Positions 35,912-44,413 of a DNA stretch of 64,000 nt are shown here, piece after piece (position 1 is the stretch's first letter; each line of letters begins with the position of its first letter). Below the pieces are notes generated by a model. That model did not search any database, was not told the origin of the DNA, and saw only the letters and a list, made by a program, of their open reading frames with translations. A program made the translations under genes and the position numbers. The stretch is taken from the NCBI GenBank assembly GCA_030587365.1, contig JAUQZE010000022.1, positions 62,001-126,000 of the forward strand, read 5' to 3'. The stretch is from Candidatus Freyarchaeota archaeon. GTDB taxonomy: Archaea; Asgardarchaeota; Jordiarchaeia; Jordiarchaeales; Jordiarchaeaceae.

Positions 35912-37501
35912 CTAGCTCCCTTTTAGTTTTGCCTTAATGTCTTTTCTTAACAGTTTTCCTACTGCTGTTTTGGGTAATGGTTCCGCCCAAAAGTCGATAG
36001 TTTTCGGACACTTGTACCCAGCTATATTCTGATGGCAGAAGTCTATTATTTCTTTTTTCAATTTTTCTTCTTTACCCTTGTATTTTTCTTTGTACTCTGG
36101 TTTTAGATAAATTGCTGCGTGTACCCTTTCACCCCATTTAGGATCAGGTGCACCCACAACTATCGCTTCTGCAACAGCTGGATGTTTAAAGAGAACGTTT
36201 TCAACTTCAAAGGGGTATACCCTCTCTGCACCGCTTTTGATCATATCCGCTTTCCTATCAAGAAGATACACATAACCGTCTTCGTCCATTCTTCCCATGT
36301 CACCGGTATAATACCAGCCGTTCTTTATGACTTCCTTCGTTTTCTCTGGATTTTTCCAGTACCCTAACATGGTTGATTTTGTCTTCGTAACTAGCTCCCC
36401 TATCTCTCCTCTTTTTGCTTCGTTTCCATTTTCGTCTACAATTTTCGCTTCGCATAGTATAGACTCTCTGCCTGCTGAACTAATTCTTTTATCCTCTTCT
36501 ATTCCCCTTAAAACGTGGTCCTTGGTAAGCAGGTTGGTCCATGGGCCTCCTTCCGTTGCCCCTAATCCCTGAACAAAATTGGAGCCAAAAAGTTCCATGC
36601 ATTGTTTGAGCACTTCGGTAGGGAATGGGGCGCCAGCGTAGCTCCACCACTTTATGCTACTTAAATCATATTTCTTCACGTCGGGAAGATAGAGGAGTAA
36701 GAAGTATACGGTTGGTACTGCATTCATGTGTGTGGCTTTTTCTTTTTCTATAACTTCTAAGATTAATTTTAGCTCTGTTGGCCTCCTAATCATTATAGCT
36801 TTGCCTCCCAAGTAGTGGTGTAGGAATACTGGCCAAACAGAAATGTGAAAAGCCGGAAGTATAAACACTGTGCTATCGTCGGGGGATACCCGTATTTTTG
36901 GGTCATCCAAACCTACCAGTATGCAATCCAGAACCCAATTTAATATATTTCTATGTGACAACATTACCCCTTTTGGTAACCCGGTTGTTCCTCCTGTGTA
37001 GAGAAGCATTGCCATCTCGTTTTCGTCTATTTCAATCCCTGGTTCGTCGGGTGAACCATTCTCTATTAGGTCTTCATAAAATTCCATATCTTCTACTTTG
37101 TCAATAGCGCTTATGTAATGTTTAACTTTCTTAAGCTCTGGCTTAAGGGAAACCGCAACATTTTTGTAGTCGGGTTCAAACACGAGTCCAACGACCTCTG
37201 AATTTTCTATTATGTATTTCAACTCTTTTGGATGTAATCTAAAATTCAGGGGTACCGGAAGTATTCCAGCTTTAGCCATAGCATAATACAACTCAATGTA
37301 TCTGTGGCAGTTTTCCATTAAGATTGCTACATGGTCACCTTTCTTTATACCCATATTAAGTAGAGAATTCGCTAGCCGGTTGGTTCTCTCGTTGAATTCT
37401 TTCCAAGTATACCTAACCTCTCCATGGGCATAGCAAACCATGCATTCTTTGTCGGGCCATCGCTTGGCATATTTGCGTGGAATATCTCCTAAAGTGTACA
37501 C
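35912..37501 (-). CDS. AMP-dependent acyl-CoA ligase
   Basis: 529 residues. P-loop LLYTGGTTGLPKGVMLSH, A5 region QGLGATEGGP, hinge YTGDMGRMDEDGYVYLLDRKAD and C-terminal Lys in AVGKLLRKDI. GTG start with GGAGGTG seven bases upstream. The stop of the upstream oxidoreductase gene is about 30 bases away, so they are co-transcribed. It should supply the CoA ester on which the rest of the island acts; the acid is unknown. Confidence 0.88.
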   Translation of the reverse strand: MYTLGDIPRKYAKRWPDKECMVCYAHGEVRYTWKEFNERTNRLANSLLNMGIKKGDHVAILMENCHRYIELYYAMAKAGILPVPLNFRLHPKELKYIIENSEVVGLVFEPDYKNVAVSLKPELKKVKHYISAIDKVEDMEFYEDLIENGSPDEPGIEIDENEMAMLLYTGGTTGLPKGVMLSHRNILNWVLDCILVGLDDPKIRVSPDDSTVFILPAFHISVWPVFLHHYLGGKAIMIRRPTELKLILEVIEKEKATHMNAVPTVYFLLLYLPDVKKYDLSSIKWWSYAGAPFPTEVLKQCMELFGSNFVQGLGATEGGPWTNLLTKDHVLRGIEEDKRISSAGRESILCEAKIVDENGNEAKRGEIGELVTKTKSTMLGYWKNPEKTKEVIKNGWYYTGDMGRMDEDGYVYLLDRKADMIKSGAERVYPFEVENVLFKHPAVAEAIVVGAPDPKWGERVHAAIYLKPEYKEKYKGKEEKLKKEIIDFCHQNIAGYKCPKTIDFWAEPLPKTAVGKLLRKDIKAKLKGS

Positions 37502-37532
37502 TCTTTCACCTCCCTAATGCTATTTATTGCTA

Positions 37533-38798
37533 CTATTTTCCAGTGGCTTGGTGCTGCAAATACTTCGCGGGCATTACAGCTCCTTTTCGTTTCTCCGGGA
37601 AAAGTTCTGATTCGTGTTCTTCAAAACCAGCTTCGGGATTTACCGCGCATCTTGGATACAGGCCCACCATACACCTCATGAGGCACTGCCAGCATCGGTT
37701 GCATCTTCTTATCTTGTCAACTTTCCCCTCCTTTATCTTGTTGGGCCAATCTGGCTCTGCGATGGCTTGTCTGCCGAGTGAGGCGATGTCTGTTATTCCT
37801 TCACTGATGGCTCGCTCCGCTACAACGGGATCGTGGATTGATGGAGTTATTATGGGAATGCTTAGGACTTCTTTTAGCTCCATAACCTCCTTGAGAAGAT
37901 GGTTTTCAACATGCTCCATATCCTCAGGGAAGAAGTATTTCAGAGCCTCATAGGAACCATCTGATATGTTAAAGTAGGATACTCCTAGATTTTCCAGTTT
38001 TTTAGCAACCACTTTTACTTCATCCAGAGTAAACCCTTGTGGCATATGTTCAGCGCAACTCATCCTCACACCCACCGGAACAACTCCCCTTACCGCCTTT
38101 AATGTGTGTTCTGTAACCTCAACCAAAAACCTCATGCGATTCTCTAATGGTCCACCATACACGTCGGTTCGCCTATTTGTACGTGGTGAGAGAAACTCAT
38201 GTTCAAGATATCCATGAGGTGCATGTATTTCAATACCGTCAAATCCAGCAGTTATCGCTCTCACGCATGCTTCAGCATACCTCTCCTCCTCGCTTAGTAT
38301 TTCTTCAATGGTCATCTCTCTTGGAATTGGTCCTATCATCTGCTTCTGTAGCTCTGGACTAACCTTTGCCAATGGTTGCAATACCTGGGGTAACATTTCA
38401 AAGGGTATCTCCATAGGAACTGGTGAAGGGGCATATGGCTGTGTTCCGTCTATTGCGTGTCCCTGTCTTCCAAAGCCTATGCTCAACTGTGCAAATATCT
38501 TTGCACCAAAGTGGTGGACTGCCTCCACTATCTTATTTAATCTGGGGATAAACGATTCATCGTGTAGGTATAGGTTTCTGTGAAATACGAATGGTGCCGC
38601 AAGCTTTGTTGCTATTATGGCGTCTGTTATTATTAGACCAAAGCCGCCCTTAGCTCTACGTGCATGCCAGGCTACATTTTGGTTTGTTGCATACCCATCC
38701 TGTGTTGAAAAGGTCATATTCATCGGAGACATTGCTATTCTATTGCTTATCTCAACATCGCCTATTTTAATCGGTTCAAAAAGTTTTTCAAAAGTCAA
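37533..38798 (-). CDS. Old-yellow-enzyme-family NADH:flavin oxidoreductase with Fe-S motif
   Basis: 421 residues. FMN-barrel words NRIAMSPMNM, AQLSIGFGRQGH, GFDGIEIHAPHGYLEHEFLS and TNRRTDVYGG are followed by the 4Fe-4S motif RCNRCWQCLMRC ... RCAVNP. This is the N-terminal portion of 2,4-dienoyl-CoA/2-enoate reductases; the C-terminal FAD/NAD domain is missing, so it needs a separate electron donor. GGAGGT sits six bases before the TTG at 38798 but directly abuts the GTG at 38804, so the TTG is preferred. First gene of the leftward operon, with the 86-bp repeat about 130 bases upstream. Confidence 0.82.
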   Translation of the reverse strand: MTFEKLFEPIKIGDVEISNRIAMSPMNMTFSTQDGYATNQNVAWHARRAKGGFGLIITDAIIATKLAAPFVFHRNLYLHDESFIPRLNKIVEAVHHFGAKIFAQLSIGFGRQGHAIDGTQPYAPSPVPMEIPFEMLPQVLQPLAKVSPELQKQMIGPIPREMTIEEILSEEERYAEACVRAITAGFDGIEIHAPHGYLEHEFLSPRTNRRTDVYGGPLENRMRFLVEVTEHTLKAVRGVVPVGVRMSCAEHMPQGFTLDEVKVVAKKLENLGVSYFNISDGSYEALKYFFPEDMEHVENHLLKEVMELKEVLSIPIITPSIHDPVVAERAISEGITDIASLGRQAIAEPDWPNKIKEGKVDKIRRCNRCWQCLMRCMVGLYPRCAVNPEAGFEEHESELFPEKRKGAVMPAKYLQHQATGK

Positions 38799-38928
38799 AT
38801 CCACACCTCCAACATTCTCATATAGAAAAGTTCTTTTTTTATTGTTAGTTAGGTCAGTTACATCACCAAGTCGACTATAAAATCCTTTTATATTCCTTTC
38901 AAATACGTTTAATATTTTATCTCGCTTG

Positions 38929-39014
38929 GCATATAAATTCTGTATAATAATTTTTGAAGAACCAGCTCAAACTTGTAACAAAAAATACAAGCCCTCTTAT
39001 TCGATGACGGGAAG
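38929..39014 (-). repeat. 86-bp perfect inverted repeat, left copy
   Basis: The reverse complement of this segment is identical over 86 bases to 41535-41620. It contains CTTGTA-N8-TACAAG (38972-38991) and, at its outer end, a TATA-like AATTTATATG oriented toward the leftward operon. It is noncoding on both sides. It is probably the promoter/operator of the operon beginning at 38798. Confidence 0.85.
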
Positions 39015-39213
39015 CGGAGATGCTTTTTTGTGGATGCTCGGGATTAAAAATTCGTATGTATTTAGCTGCTGTGATCGAAAAACGGATAATAGGGCTCCAA
39101 ACTCCGAAAGAAGGTCTGTTAGGCTTTTTTGGCGAACGTTAACCGCCGGGGAAAAGAACCTGAAATACCCCCCTTTTCGGAAAAGAGAGCGTATAACGCC
39201 AGATAGGTCTTCA

Positions 39214-40056
39214 TTAGCTAAATACGTACAAAAATTCTAATTTATTAGGGATGCCTTTCATGAGGCCAATCCGGAATTCGCAATAATCCTCACCCTTATA
39301 GATGCACCTCAATTCTTCGCATCTTATATCTTTTTCAAGAAGGTAACCTTCAATAAATCCTTCAAGGAATCCTTTTGTGAAGCTACAGGGGTAAGCTCCA
39401 CTGTAAGCCATAGATTCAAAGCTGTATTTAATCTTGAATGTAACACTGTATCTACTGAATTCTATGCTAATCACCTTAAACCATCCCTGTGATTCATAGA
39501 TTGAACTGAAAACCTTTTTAGCTCCTTCGACATTCACTCCCAGCTCAAAAAGTTTTAACGCCGGGCTTTGGTTTCCTCCCCCAAGCATCTCTGACACTTT
39601 CTCTATAATATATGAACCATGTTCCCTTCCAATATCATAAAGAATAGCTTCAGCCTTCTCACGGCTAAACTTATTAACCAAAACTGATCTTAAGGTTTTA
39701 AAGATATGTAAGGGGACAATTACTCCACACTCCTCAATGAGTGGCAATCTGAATTTATATGGCACCTTGTCGTAATACATAAGCTCCCTTGCGTCCACCC
39801 TGTTCCGAGCAATCTTGATAAGATCTTCAACAATTATTTGCCTTTCTCCTGAAACTCCAAAACCAGTCTGCTTTAAACGCCACAACTTGCCCGCTGCATC
39901 ATCAGAGCACTCTACTTTTCCAAGCTCCATTAATCTCCTCAAATGGTCTCTAATAGTTCTCCAAGATCTTCCCGTCGTACGGGAGATCTCATAAATACTC
40001 ATAGGCTTTGTCCTTAAGCCTGAAAGAATCTCCTTGTCAATCTCAGCAAAAGGCAA
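39214..40056 (-). CDS. Winged-helix regulator with C-terminal V4R ligand-binding domain
   Basis: About 280 residues. The first 65 form a winged helix (FAEIDKEILSGLRTKPMSIY, SRTTGRSWRTIRDHLRRLME, LGKVECSDDAAGKLWRLK). From about 120 a V4R domain follows, with GREHGSYIIEKV, a MAYSGAYPCSFTKGFLEGFI segment and the C-terminal CEELRCIYKGEDYCEFRI. V4R domains sense phenolics and other hydrophobic ligands in XylR/PoxR-type regulators, so this is a likely ligand-responsive controller of the flanking operons. GGGAG precedes the TTG at 40056; a TTG at 40071 is possible. Confidence 0.82.
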   Translation of the reverse strand: MPFAEIDKEILSGLRTKPMSIYEISRTTGRSWRTIRDHLRRLMELGKVECSDDAAGKLWRLKQTGFGVSGERQIIVEDLIKIARNRVDARELMYYDKVPYKFRLPLIEECGVIVPLHIFKTLRSVLVNKFSREKAEAILYDIGREHGSYIIEKVSEMLGGGNQSPALKLFELGVNVEGAKKVFSSIYESQGWFKVISIEFSRYSVTFKIKYSFESMAYSGAYPCSFTKGFLEGFIEGYLLEKDIRCEELRCIYKGEDYCEFRIGLMKGIPNKLEFLYVFS

Positions 40057-40430
40057 CTTCTCATCTCCCAAATATATATGTATATTTTTTATTTTATTTA
40101 TTTTTTTACCTGAAATTTTGGTATGTAACTTATTAAAATTATTAACTCCTTTTATAGGGCTTGGAATCGGAAAAGAAGCCCTATTAACCGCCTTTTCTAC
40201 GCTACCAATAAATAAAAAACATCACCCAAAATTAAATCACCTTTAACTGAAATTATTAAAATAGATAGATATGTCCTAACAAAATCTTTAATAAATGATT
40301 ATATAAATAACTATTTGATGTGTTGCAACCGATGAGGAGGTTGGTTTTTTGTTATAATTTATTTCCATATATAATTTGGTCGCGAGAGCCCCAAGCGAAA
40401 TTAAGGAAAGAGATCTTAAGGAGGTTAAAA
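40057..40430. other. Divergent promoter region between regulator and amidohydrolase
   Basis: About 370 A/T-rich bases. Minus-strand TATA-like ATACATATATATT lies right before the regulator start. On the + strand AAGGAGG precedes the amidohydrolase ATG. No copy of the 86-bp repeat is found here. Confidence 0.5.
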
Positions 40431-40739
40431 ATGAATATCGATGTTCATGCGCATTTTATGGATGTGTCCCACGGTTCAGAACTTGTCGAAAGAGGTTATC
40501 TTGAACTAGGTTCTAATCAGGCGGTGATAAAAGTCAAGGGCGTTTCAAGCACGATTTATATGATAGCTGGAGATATAAAAGGGCAAATTAGGGATATGGA
40601 TGAGGCGGGATTGGATATGAGGGTTTTGAGTTGCACGATGCAGGTCAATACGCTAAGCCATTTACTGAATGAGTCACCTTTGAAGATTGCGCGAGAAATT
40701 AATGATAAAATGGCTTCTATAGTGGAGGAATATCCATAG
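40431..40739 (+). CDS. Amidohydrolase (COG2159), N-terminal part
   Basis: 102 residues from an ATG with AAGGAGG six bases upstream. MNIDVHAHFMD gives the H-x-H metal site of ACMSD-type amidohydrolases/decarboxylases. The frame ends at a TAG created by a 17-bp tandem duplication; deleting one copy joins it in frame (IVEEYPDRLVGMASLNP) to the next frame, which holds the rest of the enzyme. It may be a broken gene, or be translated as two pieces. Confidence 0.75.
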   Translation: MNIDVHAHFMDVSHGSELVERGYLELGSNQAVIKVKGVSSTIYMIAGDIKGQIRDMDEAGLDMRVLSCTMQVNTLSHLLNESPLKIAREINDKMASIVEEYP

Positions 40740-40752
40740 TGGAGGAATATCC
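40719..40752 (+). repeat. 17-bp tandem duplication
   Basis: ATAGTGGAGGAATATCC occurs twice back to back (40719-40735 and 40736-40752). It shifts the frame of the amidohydrolase and places a GGAGG ten bases before a GTG that overlaps the new TAG stop. Confidence 0.9.
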
Positions 40753-41437
40753 AGATAGGTTGGTGGGAATGGCATCACTCAATCCGTTTGACTCAGAGCA
40801 CTTGGATGAGCTGAAACGCTGTATTAGAGAATTGGGTTTTAAGGGTGCGGGTATAGATACCAGCTGGGACGGGGAATTTCTCGATTCCCCAAAAACCCAT
40901 GCCTTTTTTGAACTTGCGGAAAAAATGGGAATACCAGTGTTTTTGCATCCTCCCCACTTGCCTTTGGGTTACGAGAAGATGAACGCCTACAGGCTTGAAG
41001 AAGAAGTTGGTAGACCGTTTGACACGACTCTAAGCGTTGCAAGAATGATCTACTCCGGATTGTTTGACGAGTTTCCGAATCTCAAACTTATTATCGCTCA
41101 CATGGGTGGCGCTCTTCTAATGCTTCCGGGAAGGCTGGATTTCGGTTACAGACTGGGATATAAGGGACTTCCGGAGCATGAAGAAGCAAAGTGCAAAAAA
41201 CCTCCAAGCGAATACATAAAGAATTTTTACGTGGATACAATGGGTTTTTGGGCACCAGGAATAAAACTGGCAATTGAGGTCTTGGGAGCAGACCACGTCC
41301 TTCTGGGAACCGATTACCCCATGGTGCCAATAAGCCCAAGAGAACACATAGACATTATAAAATCGCTCAAACTTCCAAGGAGGGACGAAGAAAAGATTCT
41401 TTGGAAGAATGCTAAGAAACTTTTCGGAATTAAGTGA
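40739..41437 (+). CDS. Amidohydrolase (COG2159), C-terminal part
   Basis: 232 residues containing the remaining active-site words of the ACMSD-type TIM barrel: PVFLHPPH, LIIAHMGGAL and LLGTDYPM, which supply His, His and the catalytic Asp. The GTG at 40739 overlaps the stop of the N-terminal part (TAGTG) and has GGAGG ten bases upstream, both supplied by the 17-bp duplication, so it could be translated by coupling. Without the duplication the two parts make one normal enzyme of about 328 residues. Substrate unknown; relatives decarboxylate or hydrate unsaturated acids. Confidence 0.78.
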   Translation: MEEYPDRLVGMASLNPFDSEHLDELKRCIRELGFKGAGIDTSWDGEFLDSPKTHAFFELAEKMGIPVFLHPPHLPLGYEKMNAYRLEEEVGRPFDTTLSVARMIYSGLFDEFPNLKLIIAHMGGALLMLPGRLDFGYRLGYKGLPEHEEAKCKKPPSEYIKNFYVDTMGFWAPGIKLAIEVLGADHVLLGTDYPMVPISPREHIDIIKSLKLPRRDEEKILWKNAKKLFGIK

Positions 41438-41534
41438 GGAAAGTGGTGTCTGCGAATTTCACATAGAAGTTGGGAGGGAGAACATTCTACCAGAAATTCG
41501 ACCATTTATTACCGAAAAAAGCGAAAGCACTAAC

Positions 41535-41620
41535 CTTCCCGTCATCGAATAAGAGGGCTTGTATTTTTTGTTACAAGTTTGAGCTGGTTCTTCAAAAATT
41601 ATTATACAGAATTTATATGC
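41535..41620 (+). repeat. 86-bp perfect inverted repeat, right copy
   Basis: Identical to the reverse complement of 38929-39014. CTTGTA (41558-41563) and TACAAG (41572-41577) form a palindrome; AATTTATATG at the outer end points toward the TTG at 41654, about 35 bases away, in the right place for a TATA box. Likely promoter/operator of the rightward operon. Confidence 0.88.
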
Positions 41621-41653
41621 GTAGCGAAGTAAGGTGTTTTGGGGTGATGAGAG

Positions 41654-42664
41654 TTGGCAAAGAAATCATTACCGAGAATAGAGGATTTCGTAAAAAAAGA
41701 TGATTTCTTTAAAATAGATGTTGAATGCCACCTAGTTGGTCATAGAGAATACATATCCTATTTTCCAGGAGTCAAGATGTGGTGGCAGGGAATTGCAGGT
41801 GTTACTCGACCGCTAAGTTATCCAATGCAACTAAGCCCAGATCTTCTTCAAGTGACGGAGAATCCAGAAGATTTACTTGCGGCTATGGATAGGTTCGGAG
41901 TCGATATGGCTTGTATTATTCCGGAGGCGATGATGGATACTACGGGATATGCATGCCGTTGGACATCAAATGGTGAAGTAGCAGCTATTTGTGAAAAATA
42001 TCCAGATAGATTCATAAATACTCCAAATGTGGGTCCCCTTAAAATGAGAGGGAAGAATGCTCTGTGGGAGTTAGAACACCTGGTGAAAGAGAGAAACGCA
42101 AAAATGATCAAGTTTTATCCACCTGAGGACACCTACATTAACGATGAAGCCATCTATCCCTTTTATGAAAAATGTGTTGAACTTAAAATACCCGTTGCCA
42201 TCCATACGGGATTTTGCTGGGTCCCTCCCGGACGATCCAAATACTGTGACCCGAAACTTCTTGATGATGTAGCAACAGATTTTCCAGAATTAACAATCAT
42301 CGCCTTCCACGCAGGATGGCCCTATCCAGATGTTTTGAATCTAGTTGGAGCTACGCATCCAAATGTTTACATCGGTTTAAACTTATTGCTTCCATGGGCA
42401 GTTGTCAGTCCTAGACGTTTTGCGAAGTTAATAGGCGAAGCCTACCGTTACGTGGGTCCTGATAGAATAGTGTGGGGTTCTGATAGCGCAGGATTCATTG
42501 TACAAATTTGGACCGCCGTTGTAGGACTTGTGGATTTTCAGATACCTGAAGATATGCAGGAAGAATATGGCTACCCAGAATTGACTGAGGAAGACAAAGC
42601 AAAAATTTTTGGTTTAAACATGGCGAGAGTACTTAAAATAAAGCCAGAAAGAAGAGGGATATAG
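41654..42664 (+). CDS. ACMSD-clan amidohydrolase/decarboxylase-like protein
   Basis: 336 residues of the COG2159 TIM barrel. The N-terminal metal word is E24-C-H26 (IDVECHLVGH), not the H-x-H of the neighbouring split enzyme. E-x-H is the arrangement in gamma-resorcylate and 5-carboxyvanillate decarboxylases of this clan. PVAIHTGFCW, IIAFHAGWP and IVWGSDSAGF supply the other likely ligands and Asp. This suggests a metal-dependent (de)carboxylase or hydratase. The TTG start has GGTGA six bases upstream. First gene of the rightward operon. Confidence 0.8.
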   Translation: MAKKSLPRIEDFVKKDDFFKIDVECHLVGHREYISYFPGVKMWWQGIAGVTRPLSYPMQLSPDLLQVTENPEDLLAAMDRFGVDMACIIPEAMMDTTGYACRWTSNGEVAAICEKYPDRFINTPNVGPLKMRGKNALWELEHLVKERNAKMIKFYPPEDTYINDEAIYPFYEKCVELKIPVAIHTGFCWVPPGRSKYCDPKLLDDVATDFPELTIIAFHAGWPYPDVLNLVGATHPNVYIGLNLLLPWAVVSPRRFAKLIGEAYRYVGPDRIVWGSDSAGFIVQIWTAVVGLVDFQIPEDMQEEYGYPELTEEDKAKIFGLNMARVLKIKPERRGI

Positions 42665-42748
42665 CTTCAATTTAATTTTATTTTTTTATAGGATATTTGA
42701 AAAAATAATTTAAGGAGAAAGAAATTAGTGAAAGGAGGAAAGAAATCA

Positions 42749-43945
42749 ATGAAGGAAGAAGTCGCGATTATCGGGGTTGGCCTTCATCCAAACGGCGTTT
42801 TTCCTGAAAAGAACTGTTTCGAACTGGCCATTCACGCGATAAAACAGGCGATAGATAACGCTGGCATAAATAAAGATGAAATTGATGCGATATTAACTCA
42901 GGATACTTTTTCGGATAAATGGTACAATAGTGATATAGCATGGTGTAAGCTGGTAGAAGCGCTTGGTCTAAGTGGAAAATGCAAGATTAACTTTAGAATA
43001 AACTCCGGAGGTTCCACTAGCTCCACAGCAATCAACACCGCAGCGGGTCTTATCCAAACGGGTAAAGCGGAAATTATTCTAGTTTCCCATGCGGACAAGT
43101 TGGGGTCGGGAATGGAATCAGTGCAAGATGTTATTGACGCGTTTTCATCCTTTGGAATGAGTCAAGAGTTTGAGGCGATTTATGGTTATAATCAACAAGC
43201 TGTTTCCGCATTAGCTGCAAATAGATACCTGCATGACACTGGCAATACTCCTGAAGTACTTGCGGCGGTAGCTTTATCTATGAGAAAATGGGCTGCGTTA
43301 AATCCAAACGCCCTTATAAAGCGTGTTGCAACATTAGAAGAAATTCTTGGCTCACCATTGGTAGCTTCACCTTTCACCAGAAGAATGTGTAATGTAACCT
43401 GTGATGGTGCGGAAGCTTTTATTATAACCTCAGCTAAAAAGGCGGAAGAAATTAGCGCAAAACCGGTTTATGTTCTTGGAATGAGCAGCATCGTCACTCA
43501 TTATACTTTGATGAATCACCCAGCCATGAGAGGAAAAAACGACATGTGGGGACCCTGGTCCAAGGTTGGCCAAGAAGCTTATGAAAAAGCAGGAGTTAAA
43601 CCTGAGGATATAGATGTCGCCGAACTTTACGATGCCTACCCAATTCTACCCTTGCTTACACTTGAAGCTCTCGGTTTTGTCGATAAGGGAGAAGGTGGAA
43701 AGTTTGTTCTTGATGGAAACACTTGGCCTGGAGGTTCTCTGCCAATGACAACAAATGGGGGCATGATTGCTGGTGGTCATACAGGCACAGGTGGAGGATT
43801 AGGGGTTCTCATAGAGTCGGTTATTCAACTTAAGGATCAAGCAGGTGAAAGACAAGTAAAAAATGCAAAATTATCTGTAGTGACAGAGAGTGGTGGTCAA
43901 GGTATGGATGCGCATGTTATGGTTTTAGGGGGTGAAAGACCATGA
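42749..43945 (+). CDS. Thiolase-like protein lacking the nucleophilic Cys (Ltp2-type aldolase candidate)
   Basis: 398 residues of the SCP-x/archaeal thiolase group. The segment that normally carries the acylated Cys (N-N-C-x-T-G) reads INSGGSTSSTA (residues 84-94), without Cys. VAELYDAYP and GGMIAGGHTGTGGG near the C-terminus are retained. Thiolase homologs that lost this Cys and pair with a DUF35 protein, such as Ltp2 of steroid degraders, are retro-aldolases acting on beta-hydroxyacyl-CoA. The start at 42749 follows GGAGG by ten bases. The stop overlaps the DUF35 gene by ATGA. Confidence 0.8.
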   Translation: MKEEVAIIGVGLHPNGVFPEKNCFELAIHAIKQAIDNAGINKDEIDAILTQDTFSDKWYNSDIAWCKLVEALGLSGKCKINFRINSGGSTSSTAINTAAGLIQTGKAEIILVSHADKLGSGMESVQDVIDAFSSFGMSQEFEAIYGYNQQAVSALAANRYLHDTGNTPEVLAAVALSMRKWAALNPNALIKRVATLEEILGSPLVASPFTRRMCNVTCDGAEAFIITSAKKAEEISAKPVYVLGMSSIVTHYTLMNHPAMRGKNDMWGPWSKVGQEAYEKAGVKPEDIDVAELYDAYPILPLLTLEALGFVDKGEGGKFVLDGNTWPGGSLPMTTNGGMIAGGHTGTGGGLGVLIESVIQLKDQAGERQVKNAKLSVVTESGGQGMDAHVMVLGGERP

Positions 43946-44379
43946 GTGAAAGATGGGCCAGATCACTCAGACCTTTTAGTAAGAAACTATTAATTCCGAA
44001 GCCTACAAGATATAGCAAGCCGTTCTGGGAAGCTACTAAAAGACACGAACTAATGATTCAAGAATGCGCAGATTGTGGGGAGAGAATATATCCACCTGCG
44101 CCAATCTGTCCGCGTTGCTTGTCAGAGAATTTCAAATGGATTAAATCCAGTGGAAAAGGAAAAGTGCTAACCTTTTCAACAATCTACGCGTTTGGTCCCT
44201 CGTGGTGTGCAGAATTACTTCCCTATACTATTGTTCTTGTTAGGCTTGAAGAGGGAATCGTGATGATGAGCCATTTGATAGACTGTAAACCAGAAGACGC
44301 CAAATGTGATATGGATGTAGAGGTGGTGTTTGAGGATATCACCGAGGACTTTACCATGCCTAGATTTAAGCCAATCTAA
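43942..44379 (+). CDS. DUF35 OB-fold/zinc-ribbon protein, partner of the thiolase-like protein
   Basis: 145 residues. An N-terminal helix (KPFWEATKRHELMIQEC) leads into a zinc ribbon CADCGERIYPPAPICPRC and an OB-fold (GKGKVLTFSTIYAFGPSW). DUF35 proteins form complexes with thiolase-like enzymes, channel or bind the acyl-CoA, and are required for Ltp2-type aldolase activity. The 4-base overlap with the upstream gene supports a stoichiometric complex. Confidence 0.88.
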   Translation: MSERWARSLRPFSKKLLIPKPTRYSKPFWEATKRHELMIQECADCGERIYPPAPICPRCLSENFKWIKSSGKGKVLTFSTIYAFGPSWCAELLPYTIVLVRLEEGIVMMSHLIDCKPEDAKCDMDVEVVFEDITEDFTMPRFKPI

Positions 44380-44413
44380 ATAAGGAGGCCTAAAAAAATT
44401 TTGGAGGGTTAAT

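Noticed and set aside
38926..39240. 104-codon + strand frame beginning in the left 86-bp repeat
   Set aside because: No ribosome binding site, low-quality composition, and the repeat is noncoding in its other copy.
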